DNA of 64,000 nt. Source: Micrococcus sp. 2A. GTDB taxonomy: Bacteria > Actinomycetota > Actinomycetes > Actinomycetales > Micrococcaceae. Of this stretch, positions 24,559 through 35,200 are shown piece after piece. The DNA is taken from the NCBI RefSeq assembly GCF_039519235.1, contig NZ_CP154351.1, forward strand, positions 2,170,001 to 2,234,000. Reading direction: 5' to 3'. The position numbers and the translations under genes were made by a program. Below the pieces are notes generated by a model. That model ran no database searches, had not been told where the DNA came from, and worked only from the letters and a program-made list of their open reading frames with translations. Each line of letters begins with the position of its first letter. Positions within the stretch are counted from its first letter, which is position 1.

Positions 24559-25854
24559 ATGACCGAGCAGACCGCCCCCACCGCCGAGCAGCTCGCCCAG
24601 CAGTGGGCGACCGACGCCCGCTGGGCCACCACCGAGCGCACCTTCTCCGCCGAGGACGTCGTCCGCCTGCGCGGCCGTGTCCAGGAGGAGCACACCCTGG
24701 CCCGCCGCGGCTCGGAGAAGCTGTGGAACCAGCTCACGAAGGAGCACGCCGGCGGCGAGTTCACCAACGCCCTCGGCGCCCTCACCGGCAACCAGGCCGT
24801 GCAGCAGGTCAAGGCCGGCCTGCGCGCCGTGTACCTCTCCGGCTGGCAGGTCGCCGCCGACGCCAACCTCTCCGGTCACACCTACCCGGACCAGTCGCTG
24901 TACCCCGCGAACTCCGTGCCCACCGTGGTGCGCCGCATCAACAACGCGCTGCTGCGCGCGGACCAGATCGAGCACTCCGAGGGCATCCAGTCCGTCGAGG
25001 ACTGGCTCGTGCCGATCGTCGCCGACGCGGAGGCCGGCTTCGGCGGCCCCCTCAACGCCTACGAGCTCATGAAGTCCATGATCGTGGCCGGCGCCTCGGG
25101 CGTGCACTGGGAGGACCAGCTCGCCTCGGAGAAGAAGTGCGGCCACCTGGGCGGCAAGGTGCTCATCCCCACCGGCCAGCACATCCGCACCCTGAACGCC
25201 GCCCGCCTCGCGGCCGACGTCGCCGACGTCCCCTCCGTGATTATCGCCCGCACCGACGCCGAGGCCGCCACCCTCATCACCTCCGACGTCGACGAGCGCG
25301 ACACGGAGTTCATCACCGGCGAGCGCACCGCCGAGGGCTTCTACAAGGTCCGCAACGGCATCGAGCCCTGCATCGCCCGCGCCAAGGCCTACGCCCCCTA
25401 CTCCGACCTCATCTGGATGGAGACCGGCACCCCGGACCTGGAGCTGGCCCGGAAGTTCGCCGAGGCCGTCAAGTCGGAGTTCCCCGACCAGATGCTCTCC
25501 TACAACTGCTCGCCGTCCTTCAACTGGCGCAAGAACCTGGACGACGACACCATCGCCAAGTTCCAGCGCGAGCTCGGCGCCATGGGATACACGTTCCAGT
25601 TCATCACCCTGGCCGGCTTCCACGCCCTCAACCACTCCATGTTCGACCTGGCCAAGGGCTACAACGAGCGCCAGATGTCCGCGTACGTGGAGCTGCAGGA
25701 GCGCGAGTTCGCCGACGAGGCGCGCGGCTACACCGCCACCCGTCACCAGCGCGAGGTGGGCACCGGCTACTTCGACGCCGTCTCCACCGCCATCAACCCC
25801 GACTCGTCCACGGTGGCCCTCCGGGAGTCCACCGAGGCCGGCCAGTTCCACTGA
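24559..25854 (+). CDS. aceA: Isocitrate lyase
   Basis: 431 residues. Splits isocitrate into glyoxylate and succinate, the first step of the glyoxylate shunt. The catalytic loop [14 protein letters not shown] is intact with the nucleophile Cys194; the metal/substrate region [16 protein letters not shown], the [17 protein letters not shown] segment and [13 protein letters not shown] are all present. The length is that of the actinobacterial ICL1 class. ATG at 24559 with GAGAGGA upstream. Followed after 47 bases by aceB in the same direction. Confidence 0.97.
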   Translation: MTEQTAPTAEQLAQQWATDARWATTERTFSAEDVVRLRGRVQEEHTLARRGSEKLWNQLTKEHAGGEFTNALGALTGNQAVQQVKAGLRAVYLSGWQVAADANLSGHTYPDQSLYPANSVPTVVRRINNALLRADQIEHSEGIQSVEDWLVPIVADAEAGFGGPLNAYELMKSMIVAGASGVHWEDQLASEKKCGHLGGKVLIPTGQHIRTLNAARLAADVADVPSVIIARTDAEAATLITSDVDERDTEFITGERTAEGFYKVRNGIEPCIARAKAYAPYSDLIWMETGTPDLELARKFAEAVKSEFPDQMLSYNCSPSFNWRKNLDDDTIAKFQRELGAMGYTFQFITLAGFHALNHSMFDLAKGYNERQMSAYVELQEREFADEARGYTATRHQREVGTGYFDAVSTAINPDSSTVALRESTEAGQFH

Positions 25855-25901
25855 GCCGTTCCTCCCCCGACTGCGAACCGCGAAGACCCTAGGAGCAAGC
25901 C

Positions 25902-27584
<1,683 letters not shown>

Positions 27585-27607
27585 ACCGCGGAGATCACGC
27601 GCCACGC

Positions 27608-27643
27608 CGCCGCCGCCTGCCCCTCCCGGGGCGGGCGGCGGCG
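27608..27643. terminator. Hairpin between convergent aceB and DUF456 gene
   Basis: A 16-bp stem (left arm 27608-27623, right arm 27628-27643, one G-T pair) closes on the loop TCCC. It is very GC-rich and lacks a T-run. Its place between convergent genes suggests termination from either side. Confidence 0.55.
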
Positions 27644-27660
27644 TCGTGGTGGGCCGGCGC

Positions 27661-28080
27661 TCAGACGGCGGCGCGGACGATGATCCCGAGGCCCATGGTC
27701 TTGAGGGCGTTGACGGAGCTGGCCCTGGCGGCGCGGCCGTCCTTGAGGCGCGCCCACTGCGAGGCGAACAGGCCCACCGCGAAGCCGATGAACAGGCCGA
27801 CCACGGGGAGGACGAAGAAGCCGATGATCGCCCCGACGACGCCGGCCATGATCGGCCCGCGCGTCACCTTCTCCCGGCGCAGCGAGCGGCCCGTGAGCAC
27901 GGCGGACGCGCTCAGGCCCGCGATCGCCAGGCCGGCCGCGACGATGCCGAACGTCCAGGAGGCACTGGACCCGAGGATCCACGCCCACGCGAGGGACGGG
28001 ATGAGGATCGAGCCGGGCAGGATCGGGTAGACCGTGCCGACCACCCCGACCATGATCAGGAGGACGGCAAGGAGGGACAC
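27661..28080 (-). CDS. DUF456 membrane protein, second copy
   Basis: About 139 residues from the GTG at 28080. The protein matches the 22280-22780 product over its whole length (VGTVYPILPGSILIPSLAWAWILGSSASWTFG, PVVGLFIGFAVGLFASQWARLKDGRAA). The sequence homologous to the first residues of that paralogue (TLAIAVSLL) is kept upstream, but the codon at the paralogue's GTG start is ACC here. The true start is therefore either the GTG seven codons further in or a rare start codon. Function unknown. Confidence 0.65.
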   Translation of the reverse strand: MSLLAVLLIMVGVVGTVYPILPGSILIPSLAWAWILGSSASWTFGIVAAGLAIAGLSASAVLTGRSLRREKVTRGPIMAGVVGAIIGFFVLPVVGLFIGFAVGLFASQWARLKDGRAARASSVNALKTMGLGIIVRAAV

Positions 28081-28169
28081 GGCGATCGCGAGGGTGGTCG
28101 CCGCTCCAGTATGACGGGCCGCCCAGGGAGAGCAGGCGCCGCTGCCGCCGGCGGGCGGGCCGCGCCCGC

Positions 28170-28643
28170 TCAGCCCCGCTGCCAGGGCCGCTCGCCGTGC
28201 TCGTGCCGGAACACGAGGGAGGTGCGGGTGGAGGCCACGGCCGGATCCGCCGAGAGGTTCTTGAGCACGAACCGGGAGACCTCCTCCGAGTCCGCGACCG
28301 CCACGTGGAGGAGGAAGTCCTCCTCGCCGCCGAGGAAGAACACCTGGAGCACGCCGGGCAGCGCGCGCATCTGCTCGAAGAGCTCCTCCATGCGGTGGCG
28401 CGCCCCCGGGCGGATGCGCACGGAGATCAGCGCCACCAAGCCGTTCCCCAGGGCGGCCGGGTCCACCTCCACGGTGAAGCCGCGCACGGCGCCGGACGCG
28501 CGCAGCGCCTTGAGCCGGGCCAGGCACGTGGACGGCGCCACCCCGAGCTCCTCAGCGAGCGAGGCGTTGGTGCGGCGCGCGTCCTGCCGCAGCAGCTCGA
28601 GGAGCCGCCGGTCCACCCGGTCGAGGGACTGCAGATGCTTCAT
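28170..28643 (-). CDS. Lrp/AsnC-family regulator, divergent from ald
   Basis: 157 residues: helix-turn-helix at about 8-60 (LDRVDRRLLELLRQDARRTNASLAEELGVAPSTCLARLKAL) and the RAM ligand-binding/oligomerisation domain (ALISVRIRPGARHRMEELFEQMRALPGVLQVFFLGGEEDFLLHVAVAD). Regulators of this type next to alanine dehydrogenase sense amino acids and switch the ald gene (AldR-like). ATG at 28643; 115 bases separate it from ald. Confidence 0.87.
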   Translation of the reverse strand: MKHLQSLDRVDRRLLELLRQDARRTNASLAEELGVAPSTCLARLKALRASGAVRGFTVEVDPAALGNGLVALISVRIRPGARHRMEELFEQMRALPGVLQVFFLGGEEDFLLHVAVADSEEVSRFVLKNLSADPAVASTRTSLVFRHEHGERPWQRG

Positions 28644-28745
28644 GGTTCCGGCCTCACTGTGAGCTGTGCGTTGACGATTCTGTCCAATTCTGCCGTCCTC
28701 GCGCACGATCCTTCGGCACCTGGTCCGCAATGCCGTCGGGACGGC

Positions 28746-28751
28746 TAGATT
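28746..28751 (+). promoter_or_regulatory. -10 box of ald (leaderless start)
   Basis: TAGATT ends seven bases before the ATG of ald and no ribosome site lies between, so transcription most likely begins at or next to the start codon. Confidence 0.5.
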
Positions 28752-28758
28752 CGCCGCC

Positions 28759-29901
28759 ATGCTGATCGGAGTGCCCACAGAGGTCAAGAACAACGAGTTC
28801 CGCGTCGCCCTCACGCACAGCGGCGTCCTGGAGCTGGTCCGCCGCGGCCACGAGGTCCTGGTGCAGGCCGGCGCCGGCGTCGGCTCCGGCATCCCGGACG
28901 AGGCCTACGCCGAGGCGGGCGCCCAGCTCGTCGGGAGCGCGGACGAGGTCTGGGAGCGCGCGGAGCTCGTGCTGAAGGTCAAGGAGCCCGTGGCCGAGGA
29001 GCACCACCGCCTGCGCCGCGGCCAGGTCCTCTTCACCTACCTCCACCTCGCCGCCGACGCCGAGGGCACCCGCGCCCTCCTGGACTCCGGCACCACCGCG
29101 ATCGCCTACGAGACCGTCACCCGCGGCCGCGCCCTGCCGCTGCTGGCCCCGATGTCCCAGGTGGCCGGTCGCCTCGCCCCCACGGCCGGCGCCTACCACC
29201 TCACCCAGGCGCAGGGCGGCTCGGGCGTGCTGCTCGGCGGCGTGCCCGGCACCCGCCGCGGACGCGTGGCCGTGATCGGCGCGGGCGTCGCGGGCGAGAA
29301 CGCGGCCGTCGTCGCCGCGGGCATGGGCGCGGACGTGACCGTGCTGGACATCAACCTGGAGCGCCTCGCTCAGCTGGACGCCACCCACAACGGGCGCTTC
29401 CGCACGCTGGCCTCCTCCCACCTGTCCATCGCCGAGACCGTGGCGGACGCGGACCTCGTGATCGGCTCCGTGTTGATCCCCGGCGCGACGGCCCCCAAGC
29501 TGGTCACGGCGGAGATGGTGGAGGCGATGCGCCCGGGCACCGTGCTCGTGGACATCGCGATCGACCAGGGCGGCTGCTTCGAGAACTCCCGCGCCACCAC
29601 GCACCAGGACCCCACGTACCGCGTGGGCGAGCAGGTCTACTACTGCGTGGCCAACATGCCCGGTGCCGTGCCGCAGACCTCCACGGCCGCCCTCACGAAC
29701 GCGACCCTGCCCTACATCCTGAAGATCGCCGACGCCGGCTGGCGCGCCGCCCTCTCCTCCGACGAGGGATTCGCCGCGGGGCTCAACGCCCACGAGGGCT
29801 CCCTCACCCTGCGCTCCGTGGCCGAGGCGCTCGCCGACCCGCTCGGGCTGGACGCGGAGACGGACGTGCGCGTCACCGCGGACGTGCTCGCCGAGGCCTG
29901 A
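28759..29901 (+). CDS. ald: Alanine dehydrogenase
   Basis: 380 residues. Interconverts L-alanine and pyruvate plus ammonia with NAD. Active-site residues known from the mycobacterial enzyme are at the expected positions: Arg15, Lys75 (VLKVKEPV) and His96 (YLHLAAD). The NAD fold is VAVIGAGVAGENAAVVAAGMGADVTVLDIN, and VDIAIDQGGCFENSRATTHQDP is the usual late motif. Leaderless promoter directly upstream; divergent Lrp-type regulator. Confidence 0.96.
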   Translation: MLIGVPTEVKNNEFRVALTHSGVLELVRRGHEVLVQAGAGVGSGIPDEAYAEAGAQLVGSADEVWERAELVLKVKEPVAEEHHRLRRGQVLFTYLHLAADAEGTRALLDSGTTAIAYETVTRGRALPLLAPMSQVAGRLAPTAGAYHLTQAQGGSGVLLGGVPGTRRGRVAVIGAGVAGENAAVVAAGMGADVTVLDINLERLAQLDATHNGRFRTLASSHLSIAETVADADLVIGSVLIPGATAPKLVTAEMVEAMRPGTVLVDIAIDQGGCFENSRATTHQDPTYRVGEQVYYCVANMPGAVPQTSTAALTNATLPYILKIADAGWRAALSSDEGFAAGLNAHEGSLTLRSVAEALADPLGLDAETDVRVTADVLAEA

Positions 29902-29910
29902 TCCGACCGA

Positions 29911-29954
29911 CGACGCGGGGCCCGGACGGTCGGATCCGTCCGGGCCCCGCGTCG
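29911..29954. terminator. Strong bidirectional hairpin between ald and pdxT
   Basis: Nineteen-base perfect arms, 29911-29929 and 29936-29954 (starting CGACGCGGGG), with the loop TCGGAT. It starts nine bases after the ald stop and ends 30 bases before the convergent pdxT stop. Confidence 0.75.
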
Positions 29955-29983
29955 TCCGGGCTCACTGCCCGAGAGCGTCCGGC

Positions 29984-30649
29984 TCAGAGGCCAGCGAGGA
30001 ACTCCCGGTGGAAGGACCAGTCGCCGGTGACCTCGGGGTGGAAGCTCGTGGCGAGCAGGCGCCCCTGGCGCACGGCCACGGGCAGGCGCGCGTCGTCGTC
30101 GAGCCCCAGCCCCGCAGGGTCCACGGACAGGCGCGAGGCCGGCACGCTCGCCAGGACCTCGACGCCGGCGCCGGCTTCCAGCACTGCGGGCGCGCGGATG
30201 AACACGGCATGCACCGGGTCCGCCGAGACGGCGGGGATGGCGAGGTCCTCCTCGAACGAGTCCACCTGCGCGCCGAACGCGTTGCGCCGCACCGTGACGT
30301 CCAGGACGCCGAGACTGCCCTGGCCCGGGGCAGGGTTCTGGATCCCGTCCGCCAGCATGATGAGGCCGGCGCACGTGCCGTAGGCCGGCAGGCCCGCGCA
30401 GAGGGCCGCGGCGAGCGCGTCCTTGAGCGCCATGATCCGCGCGAGCCGGTCCATCACGGACGACTCCCCTCCAGGCAGGACGATCCCGTCGAGCCCCTCG
30501 AGGTCGGCGGGGCGCCGCACCAGCCGGGTCTGCGCGCCGAGCGCCTCGAGGACGTGCACGTGCTCGCGGACGTCGCCCTGGAGCGCGAACACCCCGACGA
30601 GCCTCCCGTTGCTGGAACCCTGGTCGCCGTCCGGCCGCGTCGTCGTCAT
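29984..30649 (-). CDS. pdxT: Pyridoxal 5'-phosphate synthase glutaminase subunit
   Basis: 221 residues. Supplies ammonia from glutamine to PdxS for vitamin B6 synthesis. Triad: Cys93 in AYGTCAGLIML, His204 and Glu206 in SFHPEVTGD. GVFALQGDVREH and LVRRPADLEGLDGIVLPGGESSVM are family hallmarks. A TAGCAT box ends seven bases before the ATG at 30649, so the mRNA may be leaderless. It normally sits next to pdxS; here a DUF559 gene intervenes. Confidence 0.95.
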   Translation of the reverse strand: MTTTRPDGDQGSSNGRLVGVFALQGDVREHVHVLEALGAQTRLVRRPADLEGLDGIVLPGGESSVMDRLARIMALKDALAAALCAGLPAYGTCAGLIMLADGIQNPAPGQGSLGVLDVTVRRNAFGAQVDSFEEDLAIPAVSADPVHAVFIRAPAVLEAGAGVEVLASVPASRLSVDPAGLGLDDDARLPVAVRQGRLLATSFHPEVTGDWSFHREFLAGL

Positions 30650-30686
30650 TCCCCTGATGCTAGCCCGCCCCCTCCCCCGAACGAGG

Positions 30687-30733
30687 TGTCACGAATCGTT
30701 GGCATCCGGGCCGCATTCCAACGATTCGTGACA
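30687..30733. repeat. Palindromic repeat at the 3' end of the DUF559 gene
   Basis: TGTCACGAATCGTTGG (30687-30702) and its exact reverse complement (30718-30733) enclose a 15-base loop. The repeat lies inside the reading frame and encodes the last 14 residues (CHESLECGPDANDS) of the DUF559 protein. The sequence outside it, GAACGAGG, is shared with the palindrome at 31926-31980. Confidence 0.8.
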
Positions 30734-31804
30734 ATTCGTCTGCGCGGAGAGGACGGCGCCGCGGCGGAGGAGGGCGGCGCGCAGGTCGGCCGCCATCCGC
30801 TCGAACCCCGACGGCGTCCACACGTCCCCGGCCACCCGCAGACAGGTCCAGTCCGACGCCTCGAGACGGCGCACGCGGCTGATGTCCTCCCGGAACTGGG
30901 CGACGTCCGTGCGGTGGTGGTCGCCCTCGTACTCGAGGCACACGCGCGACTCCTCCCACACCAGGTCCGGCATGATCCACGACCCGCCCCGGAGCGTGAC
31001 CCGCACGTTCATCCGCGGCTCCGGGAAGCCGGCCCCCACCAGCCGCAGCCGCAGCCGGCTCTCCGCGGGCGATCCGCTGCCGTCCCGCAGCAGCGGCAGC
31101 GCTGCCCGCATCAGGCGCACCCCGCGCACGTTCCGCCGCTTCCCGACGACGGCGGCCAGTTCCGCTCGCGTGCATCGCGGGTGCTCGCCGGGCTCCTGCC
31201 TGGCGGCCGCCCCGTGCGCGGACTGGAGCAGCGACTCCCCCGCCACCACGAGGTCCTCGAGGGCACGCTCCTCCACGAGGGGCGGGACGGACCGTGGGTC
31301 ACCCCACGGGACGAGCTGTGTGGCCAGGTCAGTCCAGGTCCATGCCGCCGACGTCACGGGGACGCCCGCGAGACGGGTGACGGGGGCGGCCGGGGGAAGC
31401 GTGTGGGGACGGACGCCGCGAGGACGGGGGCGGCCGCCGGCGTCGATGCGCTTGGACAGATGGAGCGGGGAGAGCGGGTCCAGCGCCGACGGCAGCCAGA
31501 TCCCCCAGACCCACGCGGCGGTGGCGTGAGTGACCACGGCGTCCCCGGGCGTGAGGTCCGTCAGCGCTCGCAGGTGACCGATCCGGTCGACGGGACCCGG
31601 TCCGATCGCCCGCAGACCCCACGCCGGGGCCGCGAGGTCGGACGCGCGCAGGCGCTGGGCCGTCGCACCGGCGGCCCGCAGGTTGCGGACGGTGTGCACC
31701 GGTGCGGCGTCCGGGGTCTGGAGGCGCCGGGGCACGGGGGCGTCGTCGTCGTGGTCAGGCGGCGGGGAGACGGGGGACGGGAGCGGCCGGGGCGGGCGGG
31801 TCAT
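30689..31804 (-). CDS. DUF559 endonuclease-like protein with AbiEi-like N-terminus
   Basis: 371 residues. The C-terminal part (about 275-360) has the DUF559 core: PAESRLRLRLVGAGFPEPRMN, IMPDLVWEESRVCLEYEGDHHR, WTCLRVAGDVW, a restriction-endonuclease-like fold related to Vsr. The acidic residues of PDLV and LEYEGD fill the nuclease positions. The first ~250 residues (RLRASDLAAPAWGLRAIGP, VVTHATAAWVWGIWLP) resemble the regions that accompany such domains in actinobacteria and look AbiEi-like. The ATG is at 31804. The gene splits pdxT from pdxS and is bordered by related palindromes, one of which codes for its C-terminus. Biological role unknown; a mobile cassette is possible. Confidence 0.75.
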   Translation of the reverse strand: MTRPPRPLPSPVSPPPDHDDDAPVPRRLQTPDAAPVHTVRNLRAAGATAQRLRASDLAAPAWGLRAIGPGPVDRIGHLRALTDLTPGDAVVTHATAAWVWGIWLPSALDPLSPLHLSKRIDAGGRPRPRGVRPHTLPPAAPVTRLAGVPVTSAAWTWTDLATQLVPWGDPRSVPPLVEERALEDLVVAGESLLQSAHGAAARQEPGEHPRCTRAELAAVVGKRRNVRGVRLMRAALPLLRDGSGSPAESRLRLRLVGAGFPEPRMNVRVTLRGGSWIMPDLVWEESRVCLEYEGDHHRTDVAQFREDISRVRRLEASDWTCLRVAGDVWTPSGFERMAADLRAALLRRGAVLSAQTNCHESLECGPDANDS

Positions 31805-31925
31805 GCCCCCAGCGTGGCGACCGCCGAGCGCGGCGGGCGGACCGCCGTCGTCCTCGGTGGACGAGGCGGGCCGGCCCGGCACGTGTGCAGGAGCGGTCCT
31901 CCCCCACCCGCAGACCCACGCAGAT

Positions 31926-31980
31926 GAGGTGTCACGAAGTGTTGGTATCCGTGGCGGATACCAACACTTCGTGACACCTC
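31926..31980. repeat. Perfect 25-bp palindromic repeat upstream of the DUF559 gene
   Basis: Left arm 31926-31950 begins GAGGTGTCACGAAGTGTTGG; the right arm 31956-31980 is its exact complement; the loop is GTGGC. The sequence is a variant of the repeat at 30687-30733. The CGAACGAGG flank is also shared, so the two copies face each other around the gene. Confidence 0.85.
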
Positions 31981-32012
31981 GTTCGGAGGGGAGGGAGGGG
32001 GGTGGGGTCAGG

Positions 32013-32957
32013 TCACCAGCCGCGCTCGGCCAGGCGGTGCGGGGCTGCGAGGTCGGAGACGTTGATGCCCACCATGGCCTCGCCGAGGCCGCGGGAGGCA
32101 GCGGCGATCGCGGCGGGGTCATCGAACTGGGCCGTCGCCTTGACGATGGCCTCGGCACGCTGGGCGGGGTTGCCGGACTTGAAGATGCCGGAGCCCACGA
32201 ACACGCCGTCGGCGCCCATCTGCATCATCAAGGCCGCGTCCGCCGGGGTGGCCACGCCGCCTGCGGTGAACATGACGACCGGCAGGGTGCCGGTGGAGGC
32301 GACCTCGGCCACGAGCTCGTAGGGGGCCTGGAGCTCCTTGGCGGCCACGTACAGCTCATCCTTGGCCAGGCCCTGCAGCGCCGCGATCTCCTTGCGGATG
32401 GTGCGGATGTGCTTCACGGCCTCGGAGACGTCGCCGGTGCCGGCCTCGCCCTTGGAGCGGATCATGGCCGCGCCCTCGGTGATGCGGCGCAGCGCCTCGC
32501 CCAGGTTGGTGGCGCCGCAGACGAACGGCACGTCGAAGCCCCACTTGTCGATGTGGTTCACGTAGTCGGCCGGGGAGAGCACCTCGGACTCGTCGATGAA
32601 GTCCACCTTCAGGGACTGCAGGACCTGCGCCTCCACGAAGTGGCCGATGCGCGCCTTGGCCATCACGGGGATGGACACGGCCTCGATGATCCCGTCGATC
32701 AGGTCCGGGTCCGACATGCGGGCCACGCCGCCCTGGGAGCGGATGTCCGCGGGCACGCGCTCGAGGGCCATCACGGCGACGGCGCCGGCGTCCTCGGCGA
32801 TGCGGGCCTGCTCCGGGGTGACGACGTCCATGATGACGCCGCCCTTGAGCATGTCCGCCAGGCCGCGCTTGACGCGGGTGGTGCCGGTGCCGCGCGCGCC
32901 GTCGTCGGCCGCGGAGATGGTGGAGGCGGAGAAGCTTGCTGCGGGTGCGTCGCTCAT
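32013..32957 (-). CDS. pdxS: Pyridoxal 5'-phosphate synthase lyase subunit
   Basis: 314 residues, a TIM barrel that builds PLP from ribose 5-phosphate, glyceraldehyde 3-phosphate and ammonia from Pdx[69 protein letters not shown]-type [15 protein letters not shown] and [10 protein letters not shown] are diagnostic, including the catalytic lysines. ATG at 32957. The first ~24 residues are a Ser/Ala-rich extension. Confidence 0.97.
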   Translation of the reverse strand: MSDAPAASFSASTISAADDGARGTGTTRVKRGLADMLKGGVIMDVVTPEQARIAEDAGAVAVMALERVPADIRSQGGVARMSDPDLIDGIIEAVSIPVMAKARIGHFVEAQVLQSLKVDFIDESEVLSPADYVNHIDKWGFDVPFVCGATNLGEALRRITEGAAMIRSKGEAGTGDVSEAVKHIRTIRKEIAALQGLAKDELYVAAKELQAPYELVAEVASTGTLPVVMFTAGGVATPADAALMMQMGADGVFVGSGIFKSGNPAQRAEAIVKATAQFDDPAAIAAASRGLGEAMVGINVSDLAAPHRLAERGW

Positions 32958-33090
32958 GGGAGTCCTTCGAGGAGGCGGGATGCGGGAGATCCCGCCGCGG
33001 CCGGGCCGGGCGGGAAGCGGGGTCAACTCTAGTGGCCCGCGCACGACGGCGGCCACGGCGCCGGCCGCGGCACGTCACGCCGCGTGCCGC

Positions 33091-33936
33091 TCACGCGTTC
33101 CAGAGGCCGTACGAGTCCGCGAGGTCGGCGATCTTCTCGGCGCGCTTCAGGCGCGGCAGGTAGGAGCCGTCGCCCACGGCGGCGCCCGCCCTGTGCTTGT
33201 CCAGCAGGTCCTTGGCCCACGAGAGCTCGTCCTCGGACGGAGACAGCGCCCGGTTCACCCAGTCCACCTGGCCGCGGCTGAGCACGAGGCGCCCGGTCAT
33301 CCCCATCGAGGCGGTCACGGCGCTGGACTCGCGCACGGAGTCCTCGGCGTCGGCGTTCCCCGGCGGGCCGTCGATCGCGCCGGGCAGCCGTCCCACGCGC
33401 GAGGCGATCACCATGCGGGAGCGCGCGTAGGCCATGGCCAGCGGGTCCTCGCCCACGCCCACGTCCTTGCGGAAGTCGTTGACGCCGAACGCGAGGCGGA
33501 ACGTCCCCGGGGCCTTGGCCACCGCCGTGGCGTTCTCGATGCCCAGGGCGGACTCCAGCAGCGCGATCACGGGCGTGCCCGCGCGCAGGCGCATGGCCGT
33601 GAACGTGACCTGTTCGGGCTCCTCGGTCTCGGCGAGCACCACGCCGCGCACCCCGCTCAGGCGCGCGAGCGCCTCGAGGTCCCGGGCCCAGTGCTCGGTG
33701 GAGGCGGCGGAGATGCGCACCCACGCCGTCATGCCGCCGGAGAGGGCGTCCACCACGTTGGCGCGCGCCGCCTCCTTCTCCTCCTCGGGCACGGCGGCCT
33801 CGAGGTCGAGGATCACGGAGTCCGCCTCGGAGGCCAGGGCCGGCGCGAAGTCGTCGGAGCGGGCCGCGTTCACCAGCAGCCAGGAGCGGCTCAGCTTGGC
33901 GGGCAGGGCGGCGGCGCGGCGGTTTCTCACGGGCAT
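33091..33936 (-). CDS. CitE-like HpcH/HpaI aldolase-family protein
   Basis: 281 residues of the CitE branch of the HpcH/HpaI fold: RSWLLVNAARSDDFAPALASEADSVILDLEAAVPEEEKEAAR, WVRIS, VIALLESALGIENA, AFGVNDFRKDVGVG. The Asp/Glu metal ligands (LDLEAAV, LLESA) are present. Such proteins cleave or make CoA thioesters such as citramalyl- or malyl-CoA; the exact substrate cannot be read from sequence. A TAGGCT box ends six bases before the ATG at 33936. It is behind pdxS on the same strand's upstream side but has its own promoter. Confidence 0.75.
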   Translation of the reverse strand: MPVRNRRAAALPAKLSRSWLLVNAARSDDFAPALASEADSVILDLEAAVPEEEKEAARANVVDALSGGMTAWVRISAASTEHWARDLEALARLSGVRGVVLAETEEPEQVTFTAMRLRAGTPVIALLESALGIENATAVAKAPGTFRLAFGVNDFRKDVGVGEDPLAMAYARSRMVIASRVGRLPGAIDGPPGNADAEDSVRESSAVTASMGMTGRLVLSRGQVDWVNRALSPSEDELSWAKDLLDKHRAGAAVGDGSYLPRLKRAEKIADLADSYGLWNA

Positions 33937-34029
33937 GCCTCCAGCCTAGCCTCCCGGCAGGACGCGATTCCGGGGAGCGCTCTACCATGAGAGGGCTCAC
34001 CCGACCCCGCCCCGACACCAGGAGCCCGC

Positions 34030-35133
34030 ATGCGCCATCCCCTCGCCCCGCGGGCCGTCCTGCTGACCGGCCTGGGCGTACTGGCCGCCGTCGGCACCGG
34101 GTGCATGGCCGCGCCGTCCGAGCCCGCGGCCTCCTCCGCGCCGGCCTCCTCCACCGGGGTGCCCGCCCCGGACGTGGCGGGCTACGCCCCGCTGACCGTC
34201 CACCTCGTGGTCCCGGCGGACGCCGCGCCCGAGGGAGCCTCGGGCCGCGCCATCGGCTGCGGGGACCTGCTGATCCCGGTGGAGACCTCCCCCGCCGACG
34301 CCCCGGACCGCGCCGCCTACGCCCTGGACTTCCTCCTCAGCGACGGATGGGGCTCCCACGGCGACCCGCCGCTCTACAACGAGCTCGTGGAGACGGGCAG
34401 CACCCTCGTCTCGACGGGGCATCGCCGCGAGGGCGACACCGAGGTGTTCACGTTCTCCGGCACGCTGAGCACGGAGGGCGAGTGCTCCGCCGCGCGCGTG
34501 CGGGCGCAGCTGCAGGAGACGGCCCGCGCCCAGACGGACGCCGCCCACGTGCGCCTCGAGGTGGACGGCCGGGACCTCGACGAGCTCCTCGGCCTCGCCC
34601 CGCTCGCCCTCGGCCCGGAGCCCTCGGCCTCCCCCGACGACGACGCGGCGGCCTCCGCCGGCGCCTCGCCGTCACCGACGGAGACGGCGGCGCAGGACGG
34701 CTCCGCCGAGCAGGCCTCCTCGTCCGCTCCCCCGGCGACTGCCTCCGCGACGCCGACCGTGGAGGCCTCCCGGGCCCCGGAGACCACGGAGACGGCGCCC
34801 TCGGCCGCCGAGACGTCGACGCCGGCCGCGGAGGGGGCTGCAGGGACGGAGGGTGCGGCGGGGACGGAGGAGACGCCGGGAGGCGCCGGCGCCGGCGGCG
34901 CGGGCTCCACGTCTGAGGGCTCCACCGCGGAGAACTCCTGGGCTCCCTCCTCCAGGTCCTCGTGGGCGTCCACCGCGTCCTCCTCCGCCCCCGTGGCGGA
35001 TCGGGCCGAGGGCACGTCGCCCGCGGGCGACGCGGGGGAGGAAGCCGCGTCGACCACCGTCGGCACCCCCGGGGCGGGAGCGGCGGAGGGCGCCGCGACG
35101 TCGGGAGCGGCGGAGACCCCCACCACCCCCTGA
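34030..35133 (+). CDS. Lipoprotein with a GerMN-like domain and long Ser/Thr/Ala tail
   Basis: 367 residues. The lipobox AAVGTGC gives a lipid anchor at Cys25. Residues about 50-190 (LTVHLVVPADAAPEGASGRAIGCGDLLIPVETSP, EVFTFSGTLSTEGECSAARVRAQLQETARAQ) look like a GerMN-type domain. From about 200 on the protein is low-complexity Ser/Thr/Ala/Glu/Pro, the kind of flexible stalk that crosses a thick cell wall. The tail may be read through length-variable codons. Function unknown. Confidence 0.6.
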   Translation: MRHPLAPRAVLLTGLGVLAAVGTGCMAAPSEPAASSAPASSTGVPAPDVAGYAPLTVHLVVPADAAPEGASGRAIGCGDLLIPVETSPADAPDRAAYALDFLLSDGWGSHGDPPLYNELVETGSTLVSTGHRREGDTEVFTFSGTLSTEGECSAARVRAQLQETARAQTDAAHVRLEVDGRDLDELLGLAPLALGPEPSASPDDDAAASAGASPSPTETAAQDGSAEQASSSAPPATASATPTVEASRAPETTETAPSAAETSTPAAEGAAGTEGAAGTEETPGGAGAGGAGSTSEGSTAENSWAPSSRSSWASTASSSAPVADRAEGTSPAGDAGEEAASTTVGTPGAGAAEGAATSGAAETPTTP

Positions 35134-35200
35134 CCGCCCCGGTGAACCGCGTGCCCCTCCCCTGTCCGGCGGGGGGCGGCCCTTGCTAGGGTGCGGACTC

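Noticed and set aside
29911..29954. Perfect 19-bp palindrome as a novel element
   Set aside because: Its position right after ald and between convergent genes is fully explained by termination.
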